A DNA stretch of 64,000 nucleotides from Mycobacterium sp. GA-1285 (GTDB lineage Bacteria > Actinomycetota > Actinomycetes > Mycobacteriales > Mycobacteriaceae). The stretch lies in NCBI RefSeq assembly GCF_001499905.1, contig NZ_LQIS01000055.1, positions 1-64,000 of the forward strand. The letters run 5' to 3'. The notes beneath the pieces were generated by a model that was given only the letters and a program-made list of their open reading frames with translations, was not told the DNA's origin and searched no databases. The position numbers were made by a program, and so were the translations under genes. Positions 1 through 8,794 of this stretch are shown one piece after another (the stretch's first letter is position 1; every line of letters begins with the position of its first letter).

Positions 1-143
1 CACTGAAACGGCCGCCGAAACACAAACCGCACCGCATCAGCAGACATCGCAAACAACGCCCCGACCGCCTGCATCGGGCCCGCCAAATTCCGCAACGGCG
101 GCAGACCCGCAGACCACCGCTCTGGCCCACTAGCTTGCGCCAC
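1..143 (-). CDS. YrbE/MlaE-type ABC permease of an Mce locus (5' end only)
   Basis: Only the first 47 codons are inside the window; the gene leaves by the left edge. Translation from the GTG at 143 gives an N-terminus with RNLAGPMQAVGALFAM and, at the edge, FVFRRPFQ, which resembles the start of YrbE/MlaE permeases of mycobacterial mce operons (family knowledge). These permeases form the membrane part of Mce lipid importers. A GGAGG lies about nine bases before the GTG. The start overlaps the end of the thiolase gene by 14 bases, so coupled translation with the catabolic genes is likely. The call rests on a short stretch, so confidence is moderate. Confidence 0.7.
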   Translation of the reverse strand, partial: MAQASGPERWSAGLPPLRNLAGPMQAVGALFAMSADAVRFVFRRPFQ

Positions 144-1299
144 TGCCGTCTCCCTCCAGGATGGTCACCGCCGCCACCGCGGTGGGCCCGCCAATGTTAT
201 GGGCAAGGCCGATCCGCGCGCCGTCAACCTGGTTGGTGGCTTCGCCGCGGAGTTGTGCGAAGAGCTCGACACACTGCGCGACACCGGTCGCGCCGGGCGG
301 ATGGCCTTTGGCCTTCAGCCCCCCACTCGGGTTCACGGGCAACCCCCCGCCGATCGTCGTAACTTCGGCTTCGACGAGTTTGTGGCCCCCGTACCTCTCG
401 GCGAATCCCAGATCTTCATAGCTGATCAGCTCGATGCCCGTGAAGAAATCGTGAACTTCCGCCACATGAACTTCGCCAGGAACAAGACTGGCCATCTCAA
501 AAGCCTGCTTGGCGGCGCGCACCGTCGCCGGCATCGTGGTCATATCGGCCTTGTGTTGGTGCATCACGGAGTCGAGGCCGAGTCCGACTCCGCGAATCCA
601 TACCGGGCGATTTGTGAATCGGTCGACGACGTCTTCCGCGGCGAGGATCAGAGCGGCCGCACCGTCGCTTTGCGGCGCGCAGTCGTACAGCCGAAACGGG
701 GTGACGACGATCGGCGCTTGCATCGCCTGTTCCACGGTGATCTCGAATCGCAACCGTGCCTTGGGGTTGCTCACACCGTGCCGGTGGTTCTTCACCGCGA
801 TCATGGCGAGGTGCTCCGGAGTCGCCTGCGTCTCATGCAGATAGCGCCGGACGTGCAACGCGAATCCGGCGGGCGAGACCACTCCGAGCGGGTAGTCCCA
901 GGCCATGTCGCGGGCCATCGCCTCCCACTCCCACAGCATGTCCCGCGACGTGGTGTCCCGCAGCTTGTCGGCGCCCATCACCAGCGCGACGTCGAATGCT
1001 CCGGAAGCGACACCGAACAGCGCGTTGCGGATCGCGTCGTTGCCTGTCGCGCAGGAGTTTTCGACACGCGTCACCGGCAGGTCGGGAAGACCGAGCGAGT
1101 CGGCCAGGATGCCCGCCGGGAAACCATCGGCGGTACCCATGGCACCGAACCAGGCGGCCTCGAGGTCCGACGTCTTCAGCCCCTTGTCGACGCTGGCCGC
1201 GCACTCGGCGAAAGCCATCGGCAGAAGGTCCTTGAGTCCGAGCGCGAAATGCTCGCCGAACGCGGTCATACCGGCGCCGACGACTGCTACGCGCCTCAT
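130..1299 (-). CDS. SCP2/lipid-transfer-type thiolase
   Basis: 389 residues, normal for the SCP-x/lipid-transfer thiolase family, which makes or cleaves carbon-carbon bonds in acyl-CoA thioesters (often retro-aldol or thiolytic side-chain steps). Visible motifs are ENSCATGNDA with Cys83 as the likely nucleophile, EVHDFF in the position of the HDxF motif of SCP2 thiolases, and a GLKAKGHPPGATG block near residue 330 carrying the catalytic His. The start overlaps the stop of the DUF35-type gene upstream by four bases, and the gene overlaps the Mce permease downstream. Such thiolases usually work with a DUF35 protein, which is the upstream neighbour. The substrate is unknown. Confidence 0.88.
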   Translation of the reverse strand: MRRVAVVGAGMTAFGEHFALGLKDLLPMAFAECAASVDKGLKTSDLEAAWFGAMGTADGFPAGILADSLGLPDLPVTRVENSCATGNDAIRNALFGVASGAFDVALVMGADKLRDTTSRDMLWEWEAMARDMAWDYPLGVVSPAGFALHVRRYLHETQATPEHLAMIAVKNHRHGVSNPKARLRFEITVEQAMQAPIVVTPFRLYDCAPQSDGAAALILAAEDVVDRFTNRPVWIRGVGLGLDSVMHQHKADMTTMPATVRAAKQAFEMASLVPGEVHVAEVHDFFTGIELISYEDLGFAERYGGHKLVEAEVTTIGGGLPVNPSGGLKAKGHPPGATGVAQCVELFAQLRGEATNQVDGARIGLAHNIGGPTAVAAVTILEGDGSGAS

Positions 1300-2471
1300 G
1301 CCGCCACCGGTTCCGGCTCGAACATGTAGCCGTAGTCGGGGACACCGGAGCGCACTGCGACGCGGCGCAGCGCCAGGCGACCGCGAGTACCGATGTCCAC
1401 CGACCCCGGTTCAGCCCCGGTCACCTTGACCAACGCCCGCACGCCGACTCCGTCGAGTTCGACGATCGCCAGGGAGTACGGCGTCCGCAGGCCGGGTACC
1501 GGCATGTGCACCGTCGTCTCCGTGTAGACGGTTCCGGTGCGCGGCAACGGAACCAGCTCGTAACGCGTCGACAGGGTGGCATCGTCGGCCACCCGGTAGC
1601 GCGGCGGGAAATCGAGTCCATCGGAGTCGGGGTGGCGTCCGGCCTCCCAGCGCACCTTGGCCTCGAACGCGCGCTCGTAGGCGGCGAGTGAGATCGGGAT
1701 CTGGGCGTCACCGGCGATAGTGCCCGCGGGTTGTGGACGCGCGGTTGGCTCGCGCCGGTGCAACTCCGCGACCCCGCCTGTGACCGTGATCCCGGACAGA
1801 CTCGCCTGTTCGACGGCGACGAGCGGACCGGTCGAATTGCCTTCGGCCATACCGGCCAGCGCGAACAAGCCGGCGCTCGCGCCGGTGGTGGGCAGCGGGG
1901 GCGGGTCCCCGATCGTCAGCTCGGCCGCCCACGAATGGTCCACACCGGCGACCGCGGCGGGGGTGTCCAGCCAGGCCGCCTCCAGTGAGGCGATGAGCCC
2001 ACGCTCGTGTAGGAGGCGGGGGTCGCCGTAGTCGTGTACGCCACCGGTTGCCTTGCGGGTGCGCACGGGAAGGCTGCGCGCCACGCGGGCCGCGGTACGC
2101 ACCTGCAGTCCCCGTTCGGCGGTGAGTATCGCGGCCGCTCCGGCCGGATTGAGGTCGGTTCCGATGATCAAGGTCCGCGGCCGCGCCGAGCTGCACGCGT
2201 CGAGCGTCGCCGGCGCACCACCGAGGCGCTCGTCGACCTCGAGCTCGGGGTCCAACCCGAGTCCGGCGAGCAACACCGCCGCATTGCTGCTGTCGAGCAG
2301 CGGCAGGTCACGGCTGACCAGCACCACCCGTTCGACGGCCCCGCTGGCGATCAGTGCCGCCCGTCCCGCCTCGACGGCGAGGGTTACGGCGTCCTCGTCG
2401 TCACCCGGCTCGCGATGTAGCGGCGTACCCCAGCACGGCAGGTAAGTGCCGATCGAGGCGACGTAGGGCAT
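1296..2471 (-). CDS. Thiolase-fold/DUF35 OB-fold protein, probable thiolase partner
   Basis: 391 residues. The N-terminal part (IGTYLPCWG, then repeated small-residue segments) resembles the ketoacyl-synthase/HMG-CoA-synthase-like halves found fused to DUF35 proteins; the C-terminal ~130 residues look like a DUF35 OB fold with an FPPRYR motif. DUF35 proteins usually carry a CxxC...CxxC zinc ribbon just before FPPR, but here that stretch has no cysteines. It overlaps the SCP2-type thiolase by four bases, so the two probably form one complex, as DUF35 proteins do with Ltp-type enzymes (established for steroid catabolism). The precise role is inferred. Confidence 0.75.
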   Translation of the reverse strand: MPYVASIGTYLPCWGTPLHREPGDDEDAVTLAVEAGRAALIASGAVERVVLVSRDLPLLDSSNAAVLLAGLGLDPELEVDERLGGAPATLDACSSARPRTLIIGTDLNPAGAAAILTAERGLQVRTAARVARSLPVRTRKATGGVHDYGDPRLLHERGLIASLEAAWLDTPAAVAGVDHSWAAELTIGDPPPLPTTGASAGLFALAGMAEGNSTGPLVAVEQASLSGITVTGGVAELHRREPTARPQPAGTIAGDAQIPISLAAYERAFEAKVRWEAGRHPDSDGLDFPPRYRVADDATLSTRYELVPLPRTGTVYTETTVHMPVPGLRTPYSLAIVELDGVGVRALVKVTGAEPGSVDIGTRGRLALRRVAVRSGVPDYGYMFEPEPVAA

Positions 2472-2487
2472 GGGCGGGCTCTCGGGT

Positions 2488-3696
2488 CTAGGTGACGGCG
2501 CCGGCCGTCTTCAGCTCGATGATGCGGTCCCAGTCCAAGCCGAGTTCCAGCAAGATCTCGTCAGTTTGCTGGGCGAATGCCGGTGCGGGTCCGGTCTGGG
2601 GAGCGCTGACATCGAACTGAACCGGGTTGGCAACCAGTTCGAGCTCACCGGCCCGCACCAGATAGTCGTTGGCGCGGATCTGGGCGTCCTCGGCGGCCTG
2701 CAGCGTGTCCTGCACCGGGGCCCACGGGCCCAGCAGCGTCGCGAACCGCTCGCTCCACTCCGCGAGCGGTCGCTTCGACATCGTCTCCTTCAGGATCTCC
2801 GCTGCCGCCTCGGTGTTTTCGGCGATCGACTCCGCTGTCGCGAAGCGCGGGTCATCGGCGAGATCGTCGAGGCCCATGTGCTTGCAGACGTCTGCCCAGA
2901 ACTTCGTGGGCTGCATCATCACGAACGAGATGTAGCGGTCGTCGGCGGTCGGGTACAGCCCCACGAGCGGGTTGATCGGTGAGCCGTGCACACCGGGCGG
3001 GAAGGCCTCCATGCGCTGGCCGAGGTGATTGGTCAGCGCGACCGTGTGCCCGAGCGACCAGAGCCCGCTGCCCAGTAGGGACACGTCGACGACCGAAGGC
3101 TCGCCGGTGCGTTCGCGCTTGAGCAGGGCCGCGGCGATACCGCCCGCGAGGTTCGTGCCCGAGATCGTGTCGCCGTAGGCGGGTCCCGGCGGACCAACCA
3201 TGCCCGGCGTGCCGGGCGGCGTGATGGTGGCCGCGGTACCCGCGCGGCACCAGAACGCGGTCATGTCGTACCCGCCCTTGACGGATTCCTCGCCACGCGG
3301 CCCGAGTGCGCTGCCCCTGGCGTAGATGATGGTCGGATTCACCGCCCGGATGTCGTCGACGTCGATGCCGAACCGCTGCCGGTGCCCCGGAAGGAAACTG
3401 GTCAGGAAGACGTCCGCCCGCCGGGCCAGTTCAAGCAGCACCTCTTTGCCTTCGGGCACCGACATGTCGAGCCCGATGCTGCGCTTGCCACGGTTGGCGT
3501 GCTCGATGTTGGGATTGGGATCGCCCTCCACGCGCAGCAGGCCGGTCTGCCGCAGCCCCCGTTGCGGATCACCGGTCACCGCGTGTTCGACCTTGACCAC
3601 GTCGGCGCCCCACTCCCGCAGCACCGCACCTGCCGACGGGACGAACCCGTACATCGCGACTTCCAGGACGCGAATGCCGTCCAACGGTCCACTCAT
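2488..3696 (-). CDS. Class III (CaiB/BaiF) acyl-CoA transferase
   Basis: 402 residues, the usual length of family III CoA-transferases, which move CoA between carboxylic acids. The start MSGPLDGIRVLEVA, the GADVVKVE motif near residue 30 and the RGKRSIGLDM block near residue 70 are typical. The expected catalytic Asp falls around residue 160-175, in the GYDMTAFW/GDTISG region. The ATG at 3696 overlaps the stop of the aldehyde dehydrogenase by four bases, and 16 bases separate it from the DUF35-type gene. In this operon it could load CoA onto an acid made by the neighbouring dehydrogenase; that step is inferred from context. Confidence 0.9.
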   Translation of the reverse strand: MSGPLDGIRVLEVAMYGFVPSAGAVLREWGADVVKVEHAVTGDPQRGLRQTGLLRVEGDPNPNIEHANRGKRSIGLDMSVPEGKEVLLELARRADVFLTSFLPGHRQRFGIDVDDIRAVNPTIIYARGSALGPRGEESVKGGYDMTAFWCRAGTAATITPPGTPGMVGPPGPAYGDTISGTNLAGGIAAALLKRERTGEPSVVDVSLLGSGLWSLGHTVALTNHLGQRMEAFPPGVHGSPINPLVGLYPTADDRYISFVMMQPTKFWADVCKHMGLDDLADDPRFATAESIAENTEAAAEILKETMSKRPLAEWSERFATLLGPWAPVQDTLQAAEDAQIRANDYLVRAGELELVANPVQFDVSAPQTGPAPAFAQQTDEILLELGLDWDRIIELKTAGAVT

Positions 3697-5192
3697 CAGC
3701 CGGTCACCACCGTCGCGAACGTCTTGGACTCGAGAAACTCGTCGAGGCCGGCCCTGCCCATCTCTCGGCCGATGCCGGACTGCTTGTATCCACCGAAAGG
3801 ACTGTCGGGGCTGAAGTAGTTGCCGCCGTTGATGGAGAACGTTCCCGTGCGGATGCGACGGGCGACCGCGAGCGCGCGGTCCTCGCTGCCGAACACGGCG
3901 CCGGACAGGCCGTAGATGGAGTTGTTGGCGATCCGGACCGCATCGTCGTCGTCCTCGTAAGCGATGACCACGAGTACCGGCCCGAACACCTCCTCCTGGG
4001 CGATCTCGCTGTCGGGGTCGACGTCGGTCAGCAGCGTCGGCGTATAGAAGTAGCCCGGGTCGACCTTCTCGCCGCCAGTCACCAGCTTGGCCCCGGACTC
4101 GACCGCCCGCTTGACCATGCCGTCGACCTTTTCGCGCTGCTTCTCGCTGATCAGTGGTCCCATGTAGGTGCCTGGTTCGGCCGGATCGCCGTAGCGGACC
4201 AGTCCGAAGTTGTTCTTGACCAGCTCGACGATCTCGTCGTGGTGTGTGCGCGGCACCAGCAGCCGCGACGTCAGCGCGCAGCCCTGACCGGCGTGGGTGA
4301 CCATGCTGAAGGCGCTGAACAATGCGGCCATGGTGAAGTCGGCGTCGTCGAGCACGATCGCCGCCGATTTGCCGCCCAGCTCGAGGAAGACCTTCTTCAG
4401 AGTCTCGCTCGCGGCAGCCATGATCCGGCGCCCGGTCGGGGTCGACCCGGTGAACGTCACCATGTCGACGTCCGGGCTGCTGGTCAGCGCGGCGCCCACC
4501 TCGGGATCGGCGCCGCTGAGCACGTTGACCACACCGGCGGGAATGTCGGTGTGGTTGGCGATCAGCTCACCGAGCGCGAGCGTGATCAACGGGGTATCCG
4601 GAGCGGATTTCAGAACCACGGTGCAGCCGGCCGCCAGCGCCGGTGCCAGCTTCGCGAGTGCGAGCTGATTGGGGTAGTTGTAGGCGATGATCGCGGCCAC
4701 CACGCCTGCGGCTTCCTTCTCCACCCATCGGTGATGCTGCAAACCGCGGCTTTCGATGTTCCCGAGATCCTCGGTCATCGGATACGTCTTCAACAGCTCG
4801 GCGTAGTACCGCACGATCTCGATCGGCTGGTCCAGCTGCGCACCCTGGCACAGCGCTTCGGTCGCGCCGACTTCGGCGATCGTCAGCGCGGCGAGTTCGT
4901 CACGGTGCTCGACGAGCGCCCGGTGGAACTGCTCGAGGCACCGGATGCGCAGTTCGGTGTTGGTCGACCAGTCGGTTTCGTCAAAGGCTCGACGCGCGGC
5001 GGCGACGGCCGCTCCGACGTCGGCGACGGTGGCATCCGGTGCCTGCCCGAGCACTTGGCCGGTGGCGGGGTTGATCGAAGGAAACGTCCGGGAGGTCTCG
5101 AGCAGCTGTCCGCCGATCAGCAGCCGGCGGTCGACGCCGACGGTTCCGGCGGCACGTTCCTCACTCGAGACGAGGGTCGCTTCCTGCATCAT
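3696..5192 (-). CDS. NAD(P)-dependent aldehyde dehydrogenase
   Basis: 498 residues with the full aldehyde dehydrogenase fold. The catalytic Glu lies in FLELGGKSA and the catalytic Cys in GQGCALTSR; the FTGSTPTGR nucleotide-loop motif and the C-terminal PFGGYKQSGIGRE block are present. It would oxidise an aldehyde to an acid, probably one formed by an upstream alcohol dehydrogenase or oxygenase. It is first in a minus-strand operon leading to the CoA-transferase, thiolase and Mce permease. GAGGAGG touches the first ATG, so the second ATG three bases later (5189) is an equally likely start. A promoter region rich in GAGAAC/T half-sites lies just upstream. Confidence 0.93.
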   Translation of the reverse strand: MMQEATLVSSEERAAGTVGVDRRLLIGGQLLETSRTFPSINPATGQVLGQAPDATVADVGAAVAAARRAFDETDWSTNTELRIRCLEQFHRALVEHRDELAALTIAEVGATEALCQGAQLDQPIEIVRYYAELLKTYPMTEDLGNIESRGLQHHRWVEKEAAGVVAAIIAYNYPNQLALAKLAPALAAGCTVVLKSAPDTPLITLALGELIANHTDIPAGVVNVLSGADPEVGAALTSSPDVDMVTFTGSTPTGRRIMAAASETLKKVFLELGGKSAAIVLDDADFTMAALFSAFSMVTHAGQGCALTSRLLVPRTHHDEIVELVKNNFGLVRYGDPAEPGTYMGPLISEKQREKVDGMVKRAVESGAKLVTGGEKVDPGYFYTPTLLTDVDPDSEIAQEEVFGPVLVVIAYEDDDDAVRIANNSIYGLSGAVFGSEDRALAVARRIRTGTFSINGGNYFSPDSPFGGYKQSGIGREMGRAGLDEFLESKTFATVVTG

Positions 5193-5522
5193 CCTCCTCA
5201 GAAAGTGCTGGGGTTCTCACGTGGGGTTCTCGCAGTGTGATGGAAACTCCATTCTCATCACCGGCGAATCATACATTCGCACAGAGAGAACTCAAGAGAA
5301 TGATCGGTATCGCCGCTGCCTGCGGATTGCGGTGCGACAATCATCGGTCGAACGTCTCACCGGTGCGTATCACCAGCGCCTCGTGTCTTGCGGAGTCGCA
5401 AGAGCCGAGAGTACGGTTCTCATAATCGAAAGGACGATTCTTGATGACGTCGCACACGCGTGGGGGTACCGCCCGCCCGAAGGGCAGGGGGAGAGCGAAA
5501 TGACAGACGCCCAGGCGGAGGC
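5193..5522. promoter_or_regulatory. Divergent promoter region with clustered GAGAAY half-sites
   Basis: This 330-base gap separates the divergent aldehyde dehydrogenase and SDR operons. I see no convincing gene. It contains half-sites GTTCTC at 5213 and 5226, ATTCTC at 5251, GAGAAC at 5286, GAGAAT at 5296, and the near-palindrome GAGAGTACGGTTCTC at 5407-5421. ATTCTC at 5251-5256 is the right half of a weaker 15-base match (GGAAACTCCATTCTC, 5242-5256). The same hexamer pair recurs as full palindromes at 20329, 20451 and 35389, so this is probably a multi-site operator region for both operons. Confidence 0.6.
5407..5421. promoter_or_regulatory. Putative operator, GAGAAY-N3-RTTCTC family
   Basis: GAGAGTACGGTTCTC, about 100 bases before the SDR start at 5523. 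Read on the other strand it is GAGAACCGTACTCTC, one position away from the consensus formed by the sites at 20329, 20451 and 35389. It is most likely a TetR-type repressor site; the cognate regulator was not identified. Confidence 0.5.
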
Positions 5523-6221
5523 ATGAAGAACGCCGTCGTGACCGGAGGCGGTTCGGGGATCGGGCTGGCCGTCGCGCAACGTCTGCGCGCCGACGGCATG
5601 CACGTCGCGACCATCGACGTCAATCCGTCGGACGCCGACTTCGCCTTCACCGCAGACGTGACCGACCGGGCTCAGGTCGAGCAGGCGCTCGACGCCATCC
5701 GCGCCCAACTCGGGCCCGTCACGGTGCTGGTGAACGCCGCCGGGCTGGAGAAGTTCAAGCGGTTCACGGATCTGAAGTTCGAGGACTGGCAACGCGTGAT
5801 CGACGTCAACCTCAACGGCGTGTTCCACTGCGTCCAGGCGGTCCTGCCCGACATGATCGACGCCGGCTGGGGCCGCATCGTGAACATCTCGTCGTCCAGC
5901 ACCCATTCCGGTCAGCCCTACATGGCCCCGTATGTGGCCGCCAAGTCCGCGGTCAATGGGCTCACCAAGTCGCTCGCGTTGGAGTACGGGCCCTCCGGCA
6001 TCACCGTCAACGCCGTACCGCCCGGCTTCATCGACACCCCGATGCTTCGCAAGTCCGAGGAGCGCGGCTACCTGGTGGTGCAACAGAACATCGACTCGAC
6101 ACCCGTGCGCCGCATCGGCAAGCCCGAAGACATCGCGGCCGCCTGCGCATTCCTGGTCTCCGACGAGGCCGGATACATCACCGGACAGATTCTGGGCGTC
6201 AACGGCGGCCGAAACACATAG
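5523..6221 (+). CDS. Short-chain dehydrogenase/reductase (SDR)
   Basis: 232 residues from the ATG at 5523, which has GGCGGAGG a few bases upstream; an earlier in-frame GTG (5460) would add a 21-residue low-complexity extension and is unlikely. The cofactor motif GGGSGIG lies at residues 8-14, and the catalytic Ser and YxxxK (YVAAK) lie in the second third; the end GQILGVNGG is typical of classical SDRs. It should oxidise or reduce an alcohol/ketone with NAD(P). It is first in a plus-strand operon with a mycofactocin-type SDR, a ferredoxin and a P450, 30 bases ahead of the next gene. Confidence 0.9.
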   Translation: MKNAVVTGGGSGIGLAVAQRLRADGMHVATIDVNPSDADFAFTADVTDRAQVEQALDAIRAQLGPVTVLVNAAGLEKFKRFTDLKFEDWQRVIDVNLNGVFHCVQAVLPDMIDAGWGRIVNISSSSTHSGQPYMAPYVAAKSAVNGLTKSLALEYGPSGITVNAVPPGFIDTPMLRKSEERGYLVVQQNIDSTPVRRIGKPEDIAAACAFLVSDEAGYITGQILGVNGGRNT

Positions 6222-6251
6222 CGGCTACAAGTAATAGGGAAAGGATCCTCA

Positions 6252-7112
6252 GTGGGACGCGTACAGGGAAAGGTCGCATTCGTCACCGGAGCGGCGCGCG
6301 GGCAGGGGCGCAGCCATGCGCTCCGGCTGGCTGAGGAGGGCGCCGACATCATCGCGGTCGACCTCTGCGAGAACATCGACACCATCGGCTATCCGATGGC
6401 CACACCGGAGGATCTCGAGGAGACCGCGGCCTTCATCGAGAAGACCGGCCAGCGCGTGGTCACCGCCAAGGCCGACGTGCGTGAAGCCTCCCAGCTGAAG
6501 GCGGCACTCGAGGACGGCATCGCCCAGCTCGGTGGGCTCGACATCGTCGTCGCCCAGGCCGGTGTCGCGGGGATGAAAGGCCAACCGCCCCTGCAGGCGT
6601 GGATCGACGTCATCAACACCAACCTGATCGGGACCATCAACGCAATCCAGGTGTCGCTGCTGCACCTCAAGGAAGGCGCGTCGATCATCGCGACCGGTTC
6701 CACCGCGGCGCTGATGGACACTCACCAGAAGAACGACCCGGGCAACGACCCCGGGGGCATGGCCTACGTGCACTCCAAGCGCGCGCTGTCGGCTTACGTC
6801 CACGACCTGGCCACCGAGCTCGCGCCCCGCGGAATCCGGGCCAACGTCGTGCATCCCACCAACTGCAACACCAACATGCTGCAGAGCGAGCCGATGTACC
6901 GCTCGTTCCGGCCGGACCTCGAGAAGCCCGAACTCAAGGATGCCGAACCGGTCTTCTACGTCCAGCAGGCCATGAAGGTGCCGTGGGTCGAGCCGGTGGA
7001 CATCAGCAACGCGGTGCTCTGGCTCGCCTCCGACGAGGCCCGCTTCGTCACCGGCGCGCAGCTGCGGGTCGACGCCGGCGGCTACTTGAAGTGGTACGAC
7101 TACCACAACTGA
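6252..7112 (+). CDS. Mycofactocin-coupled SDR family oxidoreductase
   Basis: 286 residues from a GTG preceded by AAAGGA. The opening GRVQGKVAFVTGAARGQGRS followed by HALRLAEEGADIIAVD is the signature of mycofactocin-associated SDRs, in which NAD is held tightly and electrons are thought to pass to mycofactocin. The catalytic YxxxK is YVHSK. A longer loop after the first strand, relative to classical SDRs, fits this subfamily. It sits between a classical SDR and a [3Fe-4S] ferredoxin/P450 pair, so it may oxidise an alcohol produced by that P450 (inference). A close paralogue is at 60751. No mycofactocin biosynthesis gene is in the window. Confidence 0.9.
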   Translation: MGRVQGKVAFVTGAARGQGRSHALRLAEEGADIIAVDLCENIDTIGYPMATPEDLEETAAFIEKTGQRVVTAKADVREASQLKAALEDGIAQLGGLDIVVAQAGVAGMKGQPPLQAWIDVINTNLIGTINAIQVSLLHLKEGASIIATGSTAALMDTHQKNDPGNDPGGMAYVHSKRALSAYVHDLATELAPRGIRANVVHPTNCNTNMLQSEPMYRSFRPDLEKPELKDAEPVFYVQQAMKVPWVEPVDISNAVLWLASDEARFVTGAQLRVDAGGYLKWYDYHN

Positions 7113-7129
7113 GCGGAGGGGTTGCGACA

Positions 7130-7321
7130 GTGAAGGTTTGGGTTGACGGGACGCGCTGCCAGGGCCACACCCTGTGCGCGATGATCGCCCCCGACTCGTT
7201 CGAGCTCGATGATGTCGACGGCCATGCGTCGGCGGTGCACGAAGTGGTGCCGCCCGATCAGGAGGACCTGGTGAGGGAGGCCGCGCATTCATGTCCGGAG
7301 CAGGCGATCGTCATCGAATGA
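7130..7321 (+). CDS. [3Fe-4S] P450-type ferredoxin
   Basis: 63 residues from the GTG at 7130; GGAGGGG is seven to ten bases upstream. The cysteine pattern Cys10-QGHTL-Cys16 and Cys55-Pro is that of small single-cluster ferredoxins that feed bacterial P450s; the residue in place of the fourth cysteine is His13. It is placed directly before a P450 gene and after a mycofactocin-type SDR, which makes the P450 at 7362 its likely partner. It would act in the cytosol and receive electrons from a ferredoxin reductase not encoded in this operon. Confidence 0.88.
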   Translation: MKVWVDGTRCQGHTLCAMIAPDSFELDDVDGHASAVHEVVPPDQEDLVREAAHSCPEQAIVIE

Positions 7322-7361
7322 CGGTGTTGCCGACCGCCAAGGAACCAATAGGAGACACGCC

Positions 7362-8729
7362 GTGACCATCGACGGCAGCGATGTCGCGACCGACGACGAC
7401 CGCAAGAAGAACAGATACCATTTCGACCGGCACACGCCGGAATACCGCCTGCAGTTCGAGAAGATCACCGAAGAGATGCACTCCCGGTGTCCATTGGCGT
7501 GGACCGACACCTACAACGGGCACTGGGTGGCGGCGGGCAGCAAGGAGGTATTCGAGCTCGCCCGCTGCCCCGCGGTGTCGAATCATCACGACATCACGGG
7601 CGAGACACCGTTCCAGGGCATCACGATCCCGAAAGCCAGTCGTGCCACCGTGGTTCGCGGTGGGATCCTGGAAATGGACGAGCCCGAACACAGCGCATAC
7701 CGCGGTGCGCTGAACCCGTATCTGTCGCCGGCGGCCATCAAACGCTGGGAACCGTTCGTCGACGAGATCACCCGCGCGGCACTCGATGAGCACATCGAGT
7801 CGGGCCGGATCGACTTCGTCGAGCACCTCGCCAACGTCGTGCCCGCGGTGTTCACGCTGGCGATGATGGGCATCGACCTCAAGAAGTGGAACGTCTACAG
7901 CGAGCCGACCCACGCCTCGGTGTACACGCCCGAACACGCCCCCGAGCGGGAGAAGATCAACGAACAGCACCGCGAGATGGGGATCGACCTCATCAACAAC
8001 ATGATGGAGATCCGGGAGAACCCGCGGCCCGGACTGGTGAATGCGCTGCTGCAGTTGCGGATCGATGGGGAACCTGCGCCGGACATGGAGATCCTCGGCA
8101 ACCTGGGGCTGATCATCGGCGGCGGGTTCGACACCACCACGGCACTGACCGCGCATGCCCTTGAGTGGCTCGGGGAACACCCCGACGAGCGCGAGCGCCT
8201 CAGCCGCGAGCGCGACACCTTGTTGCACCCCGCCACGGAGGAGTTTCTGCGGTTCTTCACGCCTGCGCCCGGCGACGGCCGGACATTCGCCGAAGACGTC
8301 GAGGTCGAAGGTCAGCAGTTCAAGAAGTTCGAGCGACTGTGGCTGTCGTGGGCGATGGCCAACCGCGATCCCTCGGTGTTCGAGAAGCCGAACGAGGTGA
8401 TCCTGGACCGTAAGGGCAACCGGCACTTCAGTTTCGGTATCGGGGTGCACCGCTGTGTGGGCTCCAACGTGGCCCGCACGGTGTTCAAGTCGATGCTGAC
8501 CGCCGTGTTGGACCGCATGCCGGATTATTTGTGCGACCCCGAGGGCACCGTTCACTACGACACCATCGGGGTGATCCAGGGCATGCGTAACCTCCCCGCC
8601 ACCTTCACTCCCGGCAAGCCATTGGGGCCGGGGCTCGACGAGACGTTGGAGAAGCTTCAGCGCATCTGCAATGAGCAGGAACTGGCCCGGCCGATCACGG
8701 AACGGAAGGAAGCGGCCGTCATTACCTGA
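7362..8729 (+). CDS. Cytochrome P450 monooxygenase
   Basis: 455 residues, somewhat long for a bacterial class I P450, with extra residues at both ends. The heme loop FSFGIGVHRCVG places the thiolate ligand at Cys365; the ExxR motif is in EEFLRFF, and the I-helix oxygen-binding stretch is GGGFDTTTA. The GTG start follows AATAGGAGACACGCC. It lies 40 bases after the ferredoxin gene and closes the SDR/SDR/ferredoxin/P450 unit. It likely hydroxylates the island's hydrophobic substrate; the substrate cannot be deduced. It is clearly distinct from the other four P450s here. Confidence 0.93.
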   Translation: MTIDGSDVATDDDRKKNRYHFDRHTPEYRLQFEKITEEMHSRCPLAWTDTYNGHWVAAGSKEVFELARCPAVSNHHDITGETPFQGITIPKASRATVVRGGILEMDEPEHSAYRGALNPYLSPAAIKRWEPFVDEITRAALDEHIESGRIDFVEHLANVVPAVFTLAMMGIDLKKWNVYSEPTHASVYTPEHAPEREKINEQHREMGIDLINNMMEIRENPRPGLVNALLQLRIDGEPAPDMEILGNLGLIIGGGFDTTTALTAHALEWLGEHPDERERLSRERDTLLHPATEEFLRFFTPAPGDGRTFAEDVEVEGQQFKKFERLWLSWAMANRDPSVFEKPNEVILDRKGNRHFSFGIGVHRCVGSNVARTVFKSMLTAVLDRMPDYLCDPEGTVHYDTIGVIQGMRNLPATFTPGKPLGPGLDETLEKLQRICNEQELARPITERKEAAVIT

Positions 8730-8794
8730 ACCGCGCTCGCCACGGGTGCGAAGGTGCTTTGATGGGCAGCGGGCGGGGACATGGGAGGAAATCG

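Noticed and set aside
4239..5240. 333-codon plus-strand frame opposite the aldehyde dehydrogenase
   Set aside because: Rich in Arg/Gly/His with no motifs; the minus-strand gene has full catalytic signatures.
5213..5421. KstR-type operator
   Set aside because: KstR sites as I know them have AAC-N2-GTT spacing; these have three bases between half-sites and a fixed outer GAG/CTC. They are recorded as a separate motif.
8759..8794. Earlier starts (TTG 8759, ATG 8762) for the secreted protein
   Set aside because: GTG 8795 directly follows GGAGGAA and places a clean signal peptide at the N-terminus.
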